A stretch of 64,000 nucleotides of DNA from Oceanobacillus sojae (GCF_900162665.1 NZ_LT727813.1:464214-528213); one strand, 5' to 3'. Counted from the first letter of the stretch, positions 34,060 through 43,064 are shown. Program-made: numbers and translations. The notes: generated from the sequence alone by a model not told the origin.

Positions 34060-34390
34060 CTATACACCTCTTATCATTTACTATTTATATGTACCGTCTT
34101 CCTAACCACTACTACCCTTCAAACCATCCTATCAAACCTTCACCTGTTCTTATTTACCATTTGTAAAATTGATAAATAAACAAGTAATGGCATGGTATTT
34201 GTTGAAAAAGAGTTGATGCAACAGCCCGGATAAAATCTCGACTGCCCCGGGAACAGGATGTTCACACGGAAAAGAAAAATAACGGGGGCCCAAGGGGCGT
34301 TTTCCGAACTTATCTTACATATTTTTGGTCAGGTTTGTACTCTCAATATCTGCTCGTAAACATTTTCAGCACATACCCTTTCTGACACAT
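34060..34390. other. Intergenic stretch without recognisable gene
   Basis: About 330 bp between the BCCT start and the next terminator. It should hold the BCCT promoter. A local GC-rich patch (about 34280-34300) stands out from the AT-rich surroundings, but I found no stable hairpin, operator or coding frame there. Confidence 0.4.
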
Positions 34391-34437
34391 AAAAAGGAGT
34401 GTAACAGGAACTGCGCGTTCCTGTTACACTCCTTTTA
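34391..34437 (-). terminator. Strong intrinsic terminator
   Basis: Perfect stem of about 19 bp (core AAAGGAGTGTAACAGGAAC with its complement) and short loop with a T-rich tail, 17 bp past the stop of the binding-protein gene. Confidence 0.9.
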
Positions 34438-34453
34438 TTCTAAACAAAACGGC

Positions 34454-36046
34454 TTACTGTTCTAAATAAACATCTTTTAACAGCAGCATTTTCGTCGGCA
34501 GCATTTTTAGGTTTTGAACCTCTGTTCTTTCAGCAAGCAGATAGTCCTTATGCATAATGTAGACCATTGGCGCTTCATCAATCAGTAATTCCTGCGCTTC
34601 TTTATAGATTTCTAAGCGCTTCTCTTCGTCAACTTCCTGACGTCCTGCATCCAGTAATTCATCTAACTCATCAATTTGTAAAAATGTACGGTTGCCGGGA
34701 GGTCCCAAATTATCCGAATGGAATAACGGAGCTAATCCAAGATCAGCATCTGCTGTACTGTTTGACCAGCCCAGAATAAACATATCATGATCACCATTAC
34801 CAATCTGTTCCAGATATGCGCCCCACTCCATCATTTCAATATCGACATCAATTCCAATTTCTTTTAACTGTGCCTGAGCGTTTGTAGCAATATCTGCACG
34901 CTCCCGCGTTTCATTTGTCCAAAGCGTTGTTGAGAATCCATCAGGATATCCAGCTTCCGCTAAAAGCTCTTTTGCAGCGTCAACATCATATTCTAATCCT
35001 TCTAAACTTTCATCATAACCAAATACACCCGGTGAAAGCGGACCTTCCGCCTCTAACGCATAACCATTTACAACACCATCCAGAATTTGGCCTTTATCTA
35101 ATGCCATAGAAATGGCCTGGCGCACACGTTTATCATCAAACGGTTCTTTTTGTGTATTAAATCCAATATAGTCTAAGGAAACACTGCTTTGCTGATACAT
35201 TTCCAAATCTTCAGATTGTTCAACCTGTTCAATATCTGAAGAGCTGAGCGGGTTAGAAACATGCGAATCTCCTGTCTGTAATTCTGCCAATCTTGTTAAA
35301 TCCTCAGGAACTACTTTAAATGTTACTGAATCAAGTTTTGCTGCTCCATCCCAATAGTCTTCATTCTTAACAAGGCGAATATGTTGCCCTGATGCCCATT
35401 CATCAAATTTAAAATAACCTGTGCCGATTGGATTTGCATTAATAACAGATCCGGGGCCCTCTCCATCCTCCATTGCTGCATAGTCTTCTTCAATCTGTTT
35501 CGGTGAAATCATTGCTCCCATTGGATGCCCTAAATTAGCCGGAAGTCCTGGAAACGGATACTCTGTTTTAATATGAACTGTATAATCATCCACCACCTCA
35601 ACATCTTCAACCATTTCCACCATATTTGCAGTTGGATAGCCTACATCAGGATCCATCATTCTCTCAATATTTACTTTTACTGCCTCTGCATTAAAAGGCT
35701 CGCCGTCATGGAAGGTAACTCCCTCCTGAAGCTTAAATTCCCAAGTTGTATCATCAACCTGCTCCCACTCTGTTGCCAGACTTGGCAGTAGATTCATATC
35801 TTCGTCATGCTTTACCAGTTTTTCAAAAATGTTATATTGTACATCAAACGAAGGTACATCATTTACAGCGCCCGGATCTAAAGAAACTGCATCAGAAATT
35901 GTAGCGATTACTAAATCTCCGCCTTCTTGAGCTTGCCCTCCATCTCCTGAGCCTCCTTCTGACTCATTTGGTTCACTTGCACAACCAGCCAACACTAAAA
36001 CGGTCATGATCATGCTCATAAAAAATGCTAAGTAATTTTTTTTCAT
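34454..36046 (-). CDS. Peptide/nickel-type ABC transporter substrate-binding lipoprotein (SBP_bac_5)
   Basis: A 530-residue lipoprotein with lipobox Leu-Ala-Gly-Cys (Cys22) and a Gly/Glu-rich linker, followed by an SBP family 5 domain: 'Leu-Asp-Pro-Gly-Ala', 'Asn-Ile-Phe-Glu-Lys-Leu-Val', 'Trp-Glu-Phe-Lys-Leu-Gln-Glu-Gly-Val-Thr-Phe-His-Asp-Gly-Glu-Pro-Phe'. These bind di/oligopeptides, glutathione or similar. GGGGGAAG precedes the ATG. No permease or ATPase genes are adjacent; the neighbours are a BCCT carrier and an S9 peptidase on the same strand. It may therefore serve a transporter encoded elsewhere, and link with the peptidase is inference only. Confidence 0.9.
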   Translation of the reverse strand: MKKNYLAFFMSMIMTVLVLAGCASEPNESEGGSGDGGQAQEGGDLVIATISDAVSLDPGAVNDVPSFDVQYNIFEKLVKHDEDMNLLPSLATEWEQVDDTTWEFKLQEGVTFHDGEPFNAEAVKVNIERMMDPDVGYPTANMVEMVEDVEVVDDYTVHIKTEYPFPGLPANLGHPMGAMISPKQIEEDYAAMEDGEGPGSVINANPIGTGYFKFDEWASGQHIRLVKNEDYWDGAAKLDSVTFKVVPEDLTRLAELQTGDSHVSNPLSSSDIEQVEQSEDLEMYQQSSVSLDYIGFNTQKEPFDDKRVRQAISMALDKGQILDGVVNGYALEAEGPLSPGVFGYDESLEGLEYDVDAAKELLAEAGYPDGFSTTLWTNETRERADIATNAQAQLKEIGIDVDIEMMEWGAYLEQIGNGDHDMFILGWSNSTADADLGLAPLFHSDNLGPPGNRTFLQIDELDELLDAGRQEVDEEKRLEIYKEAQELLIDEAPMVYIMHKDYLLAERTEVQNLKMLPTKMLLLKDVYLEQ

Positions 36047-36084
36047 GCTGCTTCCCCCTGTGTTATATTGTTATAATAAATTTC

Positions 36085-36125
36085 CATTCCGTGAGACTCC
36101 TGATTTTCTCTCACGGAATGAGCAT
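36085..36125 (-). terminator. Inverted repeat, probable terminator
   Basis: Perfect 12-bp stem (CATTCCGTGAGA at 36085-36096 with 36109-36120). T-richness is modest on the minus strand and better on the plus strand. It lies between the peptidase stop and the binding-protein start. Confidence 0.55.
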
Positions 36126-36148
36126 TTTTAACAAAATTTCCTGATGTA

Positions 36149-37939
36149 TTATTTTAAATAATGGTTCATAAACTCAACAATTTTTGAATTCATCAGAATG
36201 TGATTTTCCAATTTTTCTGTCTGATGTCCTTCATCATCAAATATAATCAGTTCAACATCCTTATCCTGTTTTTCCAAGTCACTTGTCAGCTGTTCTGCTT
36301 CAGATACTGGTACACGTGTATCGTTTCTTCCATGGAAAATAAGCAGCGGTACTTCTATCTTATCTGTATGGTTTAACGGGGCAATCTCTTCAAAGAAATC
36401 TACATCATTTTCTAATGATCCATACTCCTGTTCACGCAGTCTTCTTCTCCAAAGACCCGTATTTTCCAAAAACGTACGGAAATGACTGATTCCGACAATA
36501 TCAACAGCGGCAGCCCATAGCTTTGGATAGTGAGTAATTGCTGCCAGCACCATAAAACCGCCGTAGCTTCTTCCCATAATTCCTACACGATCTTTGTCCG
36601 CCTGATGGTTTTCTATTAAGTCTTTCACAAGATAATTCAAATCAGCAACAGAATCCATCCGCTTACGGACATCATCTAATTGTACATATTCTCTTCCATA
36701 CCCCATGCTGCCGCGTACATTTGGAGTAGCCACTGCATAGCCTTGTGCAGCCAGGAATTGAATTACCGGGTTGTACTCATTCCGTATTTGACTCTCCGGT
36801 CCGCCGTGAACATGAATCATTACCGGCTGATTAGCATGCTTCTTGCCATATAGAAAATAAGGAACTTCCAGTCCATCAAAGGATGTAAACTGATAGAGCT
36901 CCGGTTCTACCCATTGCTTGGCAATATCTGAATCTGGAGTAACATGGGTTAACCGGGTTGATTGATCTGCAGTAATTTCGACCTTCCATATGTCACCCGG
37001 AATGACAGCACTTGTTACGCCTGCCAATAATGTCTCCTCATTTAACCAGCTGAGAGATTGATAAACACCTGATGGAATACTCTCTATTGTTTTTACGGAG
37101 TTATCTTCCAGATAATAAGCGGCTAATTGTGAGCTTCCTCCTTTGTTCAAAGAGTAAGCAAGTCTGGTTTCATCCGGGGAAAGTTTTATTTCTTCAATAT
37201 CCCATTGCTCATCCTTAAAAAGATACTCAATCTGCTGTGGTGAATCCAGTGAAAATGAAGCTATGGCTAATGTATTTCTGCCTTCGTCTGTGACTAGGTA
37301 TCCTGCGCTTCCATCCTTCTTAAGCTGGACAGAATGATATCTTGCAGGAACGTCTACATTACCAATTCGTGTTGTCTCTCCTGACTCCAGGTCTAACATA
37401 TGTAATTGGTTATCAATATTTGAGACTTTCACACTGATAATGAGACCCCTTCCATTTTTCGTCCAGCATAGCGCCGTACAATTCGTATCCGTTTCATATA
37501 CTGTTTGTTCTTCTCCTGTTTCCACATCACAAACAAAAATATCAAAATATCCCGGATGTCTGCGATTACTTGCAAAGGCAATTTTCTTTTCATCTGGTGA
37601 CCATCCGCCAAATTCATGAAAATGATCTTTGGAAATAACTAAATCCTCTACGGTTTGTCCTCTATCCTTTGTAATATAAAACTGCTGTTTCTCATTTCCT
37701 TCAAAATCAGAAGCAATAATAGATTTCTTCCCTGTTGGAGAATGGTACACCTCCAGTACACGATCGGACATTGTTGTAAAAGCTTCTGTTTCATCTTTTT
37801 TATTCAGCGTCCAGGCCTGGGGTCTTCCTGTAAGGTTAGCCAGGAATGTAAATTCATCCGAATCACCAATTTTTTGGGGATTGTATGCTCCCTTAGCAGT
37901 CAAATATTCCAGCAAAGCTGTCTCGTCCTTCTCTTGCAT
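36149..37939 (-). CDS. S9 family peptidase (YuxL-like prolyl oligopeptidase)
   Basis: A 596-residue serine peptidase. Residues 1-340 form a beta-propeller (repeats such as 'Trp-Ser-Pro-Asp-Glu-Lys-Lys-Ile-Ala-Phe'). Residues 345-596 are an alpha/beta hydrolase domain with nucleophile Ser in 'Gly-Arg-Ser-Tyr-Gly-Gly', Asp in 'Gly-Arg-Asn-Asp-Thr-Arg-Val-Pro' and His in 'Asp-Glu-Gly-His-Gln'. No signal peptide, so it acts in the cytosol on short peptides or acylated residues. In B. subtilis yuxL adjoins the thr operon; here the thr operon is about 5 kb away, with inserted transport genes between. GGAGGG precedes the ATG. Confidence 0.88.
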   Translation of the reverse strand: MQEKDETALLEYLTAKGAYNPQKIGDSDEFTFLANLTGRPQAWTLNKKDETEAFTTMSDRVLEVYHSPTGKKSIIASDFEGNEKQQFYITKDRGQTVEDLVISKDHFHEFGGWSPDEKKIAFASNRRHPGYFDIFVCDVETGEEQTVYETDTNCTALCWTKNGRGLIISVKVSNIDNQLHMLDLESGETTRIGNVDVPARYHSVQLKKDGSAGYLVTDEGRNTLAIASFSLDSPQQIEYLFKDEQWDIEEIKLSPDETRLAYSLNKGGSSQLAAYYLEDNSVKTIESIPSGVYQSLSWLNEETLLAGVTSAVIPGDIWKVEITADQSTRLTHVTPDSDIAKQWVEPELYQFTSFDGLEVPYFLYGKKHANQPVMIHVHGGPESQIRNEYNPVIQFLAAQGYAVATPNVRGSMGYGREYVQLDDVRKRMDSVADLNYLVKDLIENHQADKDRVGIMGRSYGGFMVLAAITHYPKLWAAAVDIVGISHFRTFLENTGLWRRRLREQEYGSLENDVDFFEEIAPLNHTDKIEVPLLIFHGRNDTRVPVSEAEQLTSDLEKQDKDVELIIFDDEGHQTEKLENHILMNSKIVEFMNHYLK

Positions 37940-38112
37940 GTAATCCCTCCAAATGTTGAATATTTAATCATTTTACTATACGATAAAGTAAAACTATTAC
38001 AAGTCTACTTAAATTTGTTTATTATCTGAATTTAATTAATAAACTTATAATAAGTTGATTATAGATTAAAGATTTGCAGAAATCAATATTATTTTGCCAA
38101 AGGAGAGTACAT

Positions 38113-39240
38113 ATGTTTGTAATTACAGGAGCTACAATTTGGAATGGCAAGGAAGAAATATTCGAACATGGTAACCTTTATATCCGTGACGGAAAAATTG
38201 AAAAAATCTCCAAAAAGTTAGATGCCTCAGATACTTACCATACGATCGATGGAAAAGATTACATTATTACTCCGGGATTCATTGATGTGCACACACATTT
38301 AGGAGTATCCGAGGAGGGGGTGGGACAGGAAGGTGCTGATTTTAATGAAACCTCTGACCCTGTTACACCTGAGGTAAGAGCGATTGACGGTATCAATCCC
38401 CGTGAAGAAGGCCTGAAAACAGCCAGAATGTCCGGAATCACAACTGTCCAGGTAATGCCGGGAAGTGCCAATGTGATTGGCGGCGAAATGTCTGTTTTAA
38501 AAACAACCGGTCATATTGTTGATGAGATGATAATCCGCCAAACATCAGGAATGAAGGCTGCAACTGGTGAAAACCCTAAGAGATTTCACGGTTCGAAAGG
38601 AAAAATGCCGGCTACCCGGATGGGTGTTGCAGCAGTATTAAGGAAAAAGCTTCTGGAAGCAAAAGCATACACCGAAAAAGAGAAAACGAAATGTGATCTT
38701 GGTTTAGAGCAATTAGCAAAAGTGATCAATAAAGAAATACCTTTACGTGTTCATGCTCACCGTGCAGATGACATTATCACGGTACTCCGTTTAAAAAAGG
38801 AATTTGATATTGATGTAACAATTGAGCATTGTACAGAAGGCCACTTTATTGCTGACTATATTGCCAAGCACCATGTTATGGTCTCTGTAGGCCCGACAAT
38901 GTCTTCACGTTCTAAGGTAGAGCTGAAGGATAAAAGCTGGAGCACAATCAAAACATTAATGGATGCCGGCGTTTCCTGCTCCATTACAACAGATCACCCG
39001 GTTGTCGGAATCGAATATCTGCTGACCAGTGCAATTCATGCTGTCAAAAATGGGCTGACTGAACAGCAGGCTTTAAAAGCAATGACCTCCAATGCAGCCA
39101 GGCACCTTGGTGTCGAGGATCGTGTAGGGACGCTGGAAGCTGGAAAAGACGCTGATTTTCTGCTTTGGGAAGGAAATCCATTTGATCCGCAATCTAACCT
39201 GAGCCATGTATACATCAACGGGGAAGAAATAACAGACTAA
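38113..39240 (+). CDS. Amidohydrolase family protein
   Basis: A 375-residue metallo-hydrolase. Metal ligands appear in order: 'Gly-Phe-Ile-Asp-Val-His-Thr-His' (HxH), 'Val-His-Ala-His' and 'Ile-Glu-His-Cys' in the barrel, and Asp in 'Thr-Thr-Asp-His-Pro'. The N-terminal beta segment is the usual composite domain. It resembles imidazolonepropionase-like or cyclic-amide amidohydrolases of unassigned substrate. I start at ATG 38113, which has AAAGGAGAG; the longer frame from 38074 has none. It is a single gene, ended by the terminator at 39259. Confidence 0.85.
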   Translation: MFVITGATIWNGKEEIFEHGNLYIRDGKIEKISKKLDASDTYHTIDGKDYIITPGFIDVHTHLGVSEEGVGQEGADFNETSDPVTPEVRAIDGINPREEGLKTARMSGITTVQVMPGSANVIGGEMSVLKTTGHIVDEMIIRQTSGMKAATGENPKRFHGSKGKMPATRMGVAAVLRKKLLEAKAYTEKEKTKCDLGLEQLAKVINKEIPLRVHAHRADDIITVLRLKKEFDIDVTIEHCTEGHFIADYIAKHHVMVSVGPTMSSRSKVELKDKSWSTIKTLMDAGVSCSITTDHPVVGIEYLLTSAIHAVKNGLTEQQALKAMTSNAARHLGVEDRVGTLEAGKDADFLLWEGNPFDPQSNLSHVYINGEEITD

Positions 39241-39258
39241 GTCAAAACAGGAACAAAA

Positions 39259-39293
39259 AAGCAGGTTAGCCTATGATTCAGGCTAACCTGCTT
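39259..39293. terminator. Bidirectional terminator
   Basis: Perfect 13-bp stem (AAGCAGGTTAGCC with its complement), A-rich before and T-rich after, between the convergent amidohydrolase and argF genes. Confidence 0.85.
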
Positions 39294-39303
39294 CTTTGTT
39301 CTT

Positions 39304-40260
39304 TTATCCCATTAATGCTGTCATCAAAGCCTTTTGAGCATGCAGACGATTTTCAGATTGCTGGAAGACCACAGAGTGTTCTCCATCAATGACTCCTGCA
39401 GAAACCTCTTCCCCGCGATGTGCTGGAAGGCAGTGCATAAATGTTACATCTGATTTAGCCTTAGCAAGAAGCTCTTCATTTACCTGATACTGCTGGAATT
39501 CCTGCACCCGCTGTGTCTGTTCTGCCTCTTGTCCCATGCTTGCCCATACATCTGTATAAATAACATCCGCATCTTTAACAGCTGCTGCCGGGTCGTTGCT
39601 CCATTCAATGGTTGCACCATGCTCCTGTGCGAATTGTTTTGCTTTTTCCGTAACTTGTTCCTCAGGCTTATAACTATCCGGTGTTACCGTTACAATATGC
39701 ATTCCCATCTTTGCAGCACCAATCATTAAAGAATGTGCCATGTTATTGCCATCACCGATATAAACGATTTTTTGCCCCTGCAGTACACCTTTAACTTCTT
39801 TGATTGTCTGCAGATCTGCTAATACCTGGCAAGGATGATACAGGTCAGTCAGCCCATTGATTACAGGAATACTTGCATACTTTGCCAGCTCCTCCACATC
39901 AGACTGATTATAGGTTCGGATCATAATTCCATCTAAGTAGCCGGAAAGTACCTGTGCTGTATCAGCAATTGTTTCTCCTCTCCCAAGTTGAAGATCCCTG
40001 GAGCTTAAGAAAATTCCTGAGCCCCCAAGCTGATAAATACCTGTTTCAAAGGAGATACGGGTTCTTGTCGATGATTTTTCAAAAATCATGCCCAGCATTT
40101 TGCCCTTTAACGGTTCAAAAACAATTCCATCTTTACTTTGTTTCTTTTGATAATTTGCTAATTCAATTAAGTAGTTAATCTCTTCTTTTGTATAATCCGC
40201 AAGCTTCAAGAAATCTCTGCCTTTTAGCGCCTGCTGAAATTGGATTTGATTTGTTGTCAT
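39304..40260 (-). CDS. argF: Ornithine carbamoyltransferase
   Basis: A 318-residue enzyme making citrulline from ornithine and carbamoyl phosphate. Carbamoyl-phosphate loop: Ser-Ser-Thr-Arg-Thr-Arg (63-68). 'Tyr-His-Pro-Cys-Gln' and the ornithine-binding 'His-Cys-Leu-Pro-Ala-His-Arg-Gly' near the C-terminus are intact; the Cys-Leu-Pro separates it from aspartate carbamoyltransferase. Anabolic (argF) rather than catabolic (arcB) use is supported by the isolated position and the two ARG-box-like sites upstream. No other arginine genes are in the window. The ribosome site is weak (AGGTG). Confidence 0.93.
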   Translation of the reverse strand: MTTNQIQFQQALKGRDFLKLADYTKEEINYLIELANYQKKQSKDGIVFEPLKGKMLGMIFEKSSTRTRISFETGIYQLGGSGIFLSSRDLQLGRGETIADTAQVLSGYLDGIMIRTYNQSDVEELAKYASIPVINGLTDLYHPCQVLADLQTIKEVKGVLQGQKIVYIGDGNNMAHSLMIGAAKMGMHIVTVTPDSYKPEEQVTEKAKQFAQEHGATIEWSNDPAAAVKDADVIYTDVWASMGQEAEQTQRVQEFQQYQVNEELLAKAKSDVTFMHCLPAHRGEEVSAGVIDGEHSVVFQQSENRLHAQKALMTALMG

Positions 40261-40291
40261 TCACCTACACCTGCCTATTCAATTAAGTTGT

Positions 40292-40329
40292 TATGCATTA
40301 TTATGCAATAAAAAGAATATTTATTCAAT
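40292..40329 (-). promoter_or_regulatory. Tandem ARG boxes (ArgR/AhrC operator)
   Basis: Two 18-bp sites fit the wnTGNATwwwwATNCAnw pattern. The proximal (40292-40309) has core TGCAT-4-ATGCA; the distal (40312-40329) has core TGAAT-4-ATTC(T), containing a perfect GAATAAATATTC palindrome. Two bases separate them, so centres are 20 bp apart, the helical phasing expected for a hexameric arginine repressor. They lie 32-69 bp before argF. Confidence 0.7.
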
Positions 40330-40402
40330 AGATTTTGAGATTTTTATTGTCTTTTTTCTTTAGGCGGTATTCCAAATATGATGAGTATATACATTCTCCC
40401 AT

Positions 40403-40452
40403 AAAAAAAAAGGCATTTTTACAACAAGTCTTGCACCGTTGTAAAAATGCCT
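40403..40452 (-). terminator. Intrinsic terminator
   Basis: Perfect 15-bp stem (AGGCATTTTTACAAC with its complement) followed by a T8 run on the minus strand, 10 bp past the stop of the rRNA methyltransferase gene. Confidence 0.9.
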
Positions 40453-40461
40453 CAATAAAAT

Positions 40462-41646
40462 TCATCCCTTTACTTGAATAACTGCTACCTTCAAATAATT
40501 CCCCTGTTTAAAATGCTTATCCACCGCAAAATCACCCGGTAATGAGAATTCTTCCAAAATCGTATATTTCTTTTGCTTTGCCTCAAATCCCCGATGTATC
40601 ATATCTTTGAATTTCTTCATTCCAAAGGAGGCTGTGTTAGTGGAAGCAATAATCACTCCGTTTTTTTCCAGCAGCTCAATAGAATTCTCTATCAGCTCCG
40701 GATAATCCTTTGCTGTCTGGAAGGTTCTTTTCTTAGAGCGTGCAAAGCTTGGCGGATCAAGAACAACAACATCAAATTGCAGATTCTTCCGTTTAGCATA
40801 TTTGAAATAATCAAATACATCCATCACAATAATATCCTGCTGCTCAAAATCAATCCCATTTACGCTAAACTGCTCAATTGTTTTACTTTTACTTCGTTTC
40901 GCCAAATCAACACTGGTAGTCTTCGCTGCGCCGCCTAAAGCAGCAGCGACAGAGAAAGCCCCGGTATAGGAAAAGGTATTCAACACATGCTTATCCTTGG
41001 CATATTTATCACGCAATGCTTTTCGGACCTCACGCTGATCCAGGAAAATACCGACCATTGCCCCATCATTCAAGTAAACAGCATAGTTCATTCCGTTTTC
41101 TTTCACTATCAGCGGGAATTCACCCCTTGTTCCTTTTACAAAATCATCATCTTCTACATACTGTCCTTTTGTATCAAAGCGTTTCTTTTCATAAATCCCC
41201 TGATAGTCACCCAGCTCGTCAAAAACTTGTATAATCCAGTCTTTAAACGCATAAATTCCCTCACTGTACCATTGAATAACGTAGTAACCGTCAAAATAGT
41301 CAATGATTAAGCCGCCAATTCCATCTCCTTCCCCATTGAACATGCGAAAAGCAGTTGTTTCTTCGGCTTGATAATAAGAACGGCGTTTATTCATAGCACT
41401 GAGCAGTTTCTGTTTAAAGAAAGCCTGGTCAATGGTCTCTTCCTGCTTAAACGTTAACACCCAGCCCATTCCTTTATTTTGACGGCCTGTATATGCCTGT
41501 GCCAAAAATTCTCCCTGCGGTGTGTGAAGAGCAATGATCTCTCCTTCGCTAAGCTTATGAGGCTCATCAATAGCTTCTTCTAAAATCAACGGGTTTTTCT
41601 GTTTGATATTTTTTACATAGGATTGCTTTACTGTTACTCGTTTCAT
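40462..41646 (-). CDS. Class I SAM-dependent rRNA methyltransferase (RlmI/RlmK-like)
   Basis: A 394-residue protein. Residues 1-80 form a PUA-type RNA-binding domain ('Gly-Glu-Ile-Ile-Ala-Leu ... Gly-Glu-Phe-Leu-Ala-Gln-Ala-Tyr'). From about 190 to 390 is a Rossmann methyltransferase: SAM loop 'Val-Leu-Asn-Thr-Phe-Ser-Tyr-Thr-Gly-Ala-Phe' and catalytic 'Val-Leu-Asp-Pro-Pro-Ser-Phe-Ala-Arg-Ser-Lys'. This is the RlmI family that makes 5-methylcytosine in 23S rRNA in E. coli; the site in this organism is unproven. A 16-bp gap from the downstream end of the acetyltransferase gene suggests a shared transcript. Confidence 0.9.
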   Translation of the reverse strand: MKRVTVKQSYVKNIKQKNPLILEEAIDEPHKLSEGEIIALHTPQGEFLAQAYTGRQNKGMGWVLTFKQEETIDQAFFKQKLLSAMNKRRSYYQAEETTAFRMFNGEGDGIGGLIIDYFDGYYVIQWYSEGIYAFKDWIIQVFDELGDYQGIYEKKRFDTKGQYVEDDDFVKGTRGEFPLIVKENGMNYAVYLNDGAMVGIFLDQREVRKALRDKYAKDKHVLNTFSYTGAFSVAAALGGAAKTTSVDLAKRSKSKTIEQFSVNGIDFEQQDIIVMDVFDYFKYAKRKNLQFDVVVLDPPSFARSKKRTFQTAKDYPELIENSIELLEKNGVIIASTNTASFGMKKFKDMIHRGFEAKQKKYTILEEFSLPGDFAVDKHFKQGNYLKVAVIQVKG

Positions 41647-41662
41647 TATTTCACCCTTATTC

Positions 41663-42235
41663 CTAATTTGTTTCAGGATCTTTAATCACTGCAAAAACAC
41701 AGCTGTCTCTAAGTTCCCCATTTTCTTCTATATCATCATTTCTCAGGATTCCTTCGAGCTCAAAACCGGCTCTTTCAGCAACAGCTTTACTTCTGCCATT
41801 TTTCGTATCACACCGGATTTCCACACGGTTTGCATCCAATTCCCGGAATGCAAAAGCAGTCAGTCCTTTCACCAATTCTGTCACATAGCCTTTCCCGCTG
41901 TGCTTCGTATCAATCCAATAACCAATTTCAAATTTTCGTACGTCCCAATTAATACGATGTAGACCGCTGGAAATAATAAATTCTCCACTCTCTTTATCAA
42001 AAGCATGGAATCGTAAATCCTCACGTGCTAAAAAGTTCAGATAGGCCTCTTTTGTTGTCTTTTTTACATCTGATTCTGTCTGCTCCTGCCGTGCAAATGG
42101 GAGCCACGGCTTTAACTCATTGATAGAGGCCTGCATCGCCTTATAAACCGGCTGCCAATCTTCCGGCTTCGGTGCACGAATGACCAGCCGTTCTGTTTCA
42201 AATTGATCTGGAAATGTTAATAGTATAGGCTCCAT
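41663..42235 (-). CDS. GNAT acetyltransferase (RimJ/RimL-like)
   Basis: A 190-residue acetyltransferase of the RimJ/RimL type: 'Glu-Thr-Glu-Arg-Leu-Val-Ile-Arg-Ala-Pro' at residues 13-22, 'Glu-Ile-Gly-Tyr-Trp-Ile' central, acetyl-CoA motif 'Lys-His-Ser-Gly-Lys-Gly-Tyr-Val-Thr-Glu' and C-terminal 'Arg-Ala-Gly-Phe-Glu-Leu-Glu-Gly'. Such enzymes acetylate ribosomal-protein N-termini or other amines. AGGGGGAGT precedes the ATG. It belongs to a run of four minus-strand genes (two acetyltransferases, YkvR-like, rRNA methyltransferase). Confidence 0.88.
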   Translation of the reverse strand: MEPILLTFPDQFETERLVIRAPKPEDWQPVYKAMQASINELKPWLPFARQEQTESDVKKTTKEAYLNFLAREDLRFHAFDKESGEFIISSGLHRINWDVRKFEIGYWIDTKHSGKGYVTELVKGLTAFAFRELDANRVEIRCDTKNGRSKAVAERAGFELEGILRNDDIEENGELRDSCVFAVIKDPETN

Positions 42236-42267
42236 TGTATCGTACTCCCCCTCTATATCCTAAGAAT

Positions 42268-42540
42268 TTATTTTTCGCACAGCTTCAAATAAAATTCGCT
42301 TGTATTGCCTTTTTCATATAAATTTGTCGTTGAAGTAGAATATTCTTGGATAGCTGCCGGAAAGGACAAAGATTTTTCAGGAATGTTAACCTGAAAATCA
42401 TTTTTATACAGTAAAGTCGTAACGTCATGATAGGTTTCACTGGTAACATCAAATGAGAATGCAATCTGCTTCTTGTCAGCCGTTTCATCCAACTCTACCT
42501 GTTTTCCTTCAAACACCTGTTCGTTAATCTTGATTTCCAT
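42268..42540 (-). CDS. DUF3219 family protein (YkvR-like)
   Basis: A 90-residue cytosolic protein starting at ATG 42540, with AAGGAGGAG upstream; the longer frame to 42609 overlaps the preceding gene. The sequence ('Val-Thr-Ser-Glu-Thr-Tyr-His-Asp-Val-Thr-Thr-Leu-Leu-Tyr') is beta-rich and matches the DUF3219/YkvR family as I recall it. Function is unknown. It lies 14 bp after the phosphinothricin-acetyltransferase-like gene. Confidence 0.72.
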   Translation of the reverse strand: MEIKINEQVFEGKQVELDETADKKQIAFSFDVTSETYHDVTTLLYKNDFQVNIPEKSLSFPAAIQEYSTSTTNLYEKGNTSEFYLKLCEK

Positions 42541-42554
42541 GTAAAATCTCCTCC

Positions 42555-43064
42555 TTAATCTAGTCCTATATGCGGGCTGCGGCGCTCTACAAGGACAACG
42601 TCCCGCCACCTGCCGTCTTCCATCTGACCGATTTTCTCCCGATAACCAACCTTGCGAAAGCCCATCTTTTCATGCAGCTTCAGACTGCCTGTATTTTCAG
42701 GAAAGATTTCTGATTGCAGCGTCCACATCCCGGCTGCTTCACTTGCCTCAATCAACGCCTGCATAAGATTTGTACCCACACCTTTTCCCAAGCTGTCTTT
42801 ATGCAGATAGATGCTTACCTCCACAACTCCCTGATACGCCGCTCTTGCAGAGATTGGTAATAGGGAAGCCCAGCCAAGAACTCTCTTTCCCTCACGGACA
42901 ACCAGACGGCACTCCTCCAAATGGTCACGATCCCAGTCTTCCCAGGATTTCCAATCGGGCTCATTCATTTCAAAGGTCGCATTCCCCGTTTCCATTCCAT
43001 GATAATATATTTCCAGAACCTGTTTCCAATCCGTCTGCCTCATCTGATCAATAACAAAATCCAT
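42555..43064 (-). CDS. GNAT acetyltransferase, phosphinothricin acetyltransferase-like
   Basis: A 169-residue enzyme: 'Tyr-x-x-Gly-Met-Glu-Thr-Gly-Asn-Ala-Thr-Phe-Glu' near the N-terminus, then 'Val-Glu-Val-Ser-Ile-Tyr-Leu-His-Lys-Asp-Ser-Leu-Gly-Lys-Gly-Val-Gly' (strand plus acetyl-CoA loop), and 'Leu-His-Glu-Lys-Met-Gly-Phe-Arg-Lys-Val-Gly', the PAT/YwnH pattern. Members detoxify phosphinothricin or methionine sulfoximine; the native substrate is unknown. The start is ATG 43064 with AAAAAGGAG. Confidence 0.85.
   Translation of the reverse strand: MDFVIDQMRQTDWKQVLEIYYHGMETGNATFEMNEPDWKSWEDWDRDHLEECRLVVREGKRVLGWASLLPISARAAYQGVVEVSIYLHKDSLGKGVGTNLMQALIEASEAAGMWTLQSEIFPENTGSLKLHEKMGFRKVGYREKIGQMEDGRWRDVVLVERRSPHIGLD

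Noticed and set aside
34280-34310. GC-rich patch as a possible hairpin or operator
   Set aside because: The G- and C-runs do not pair into a stable stem and there is no dyad symmetry.
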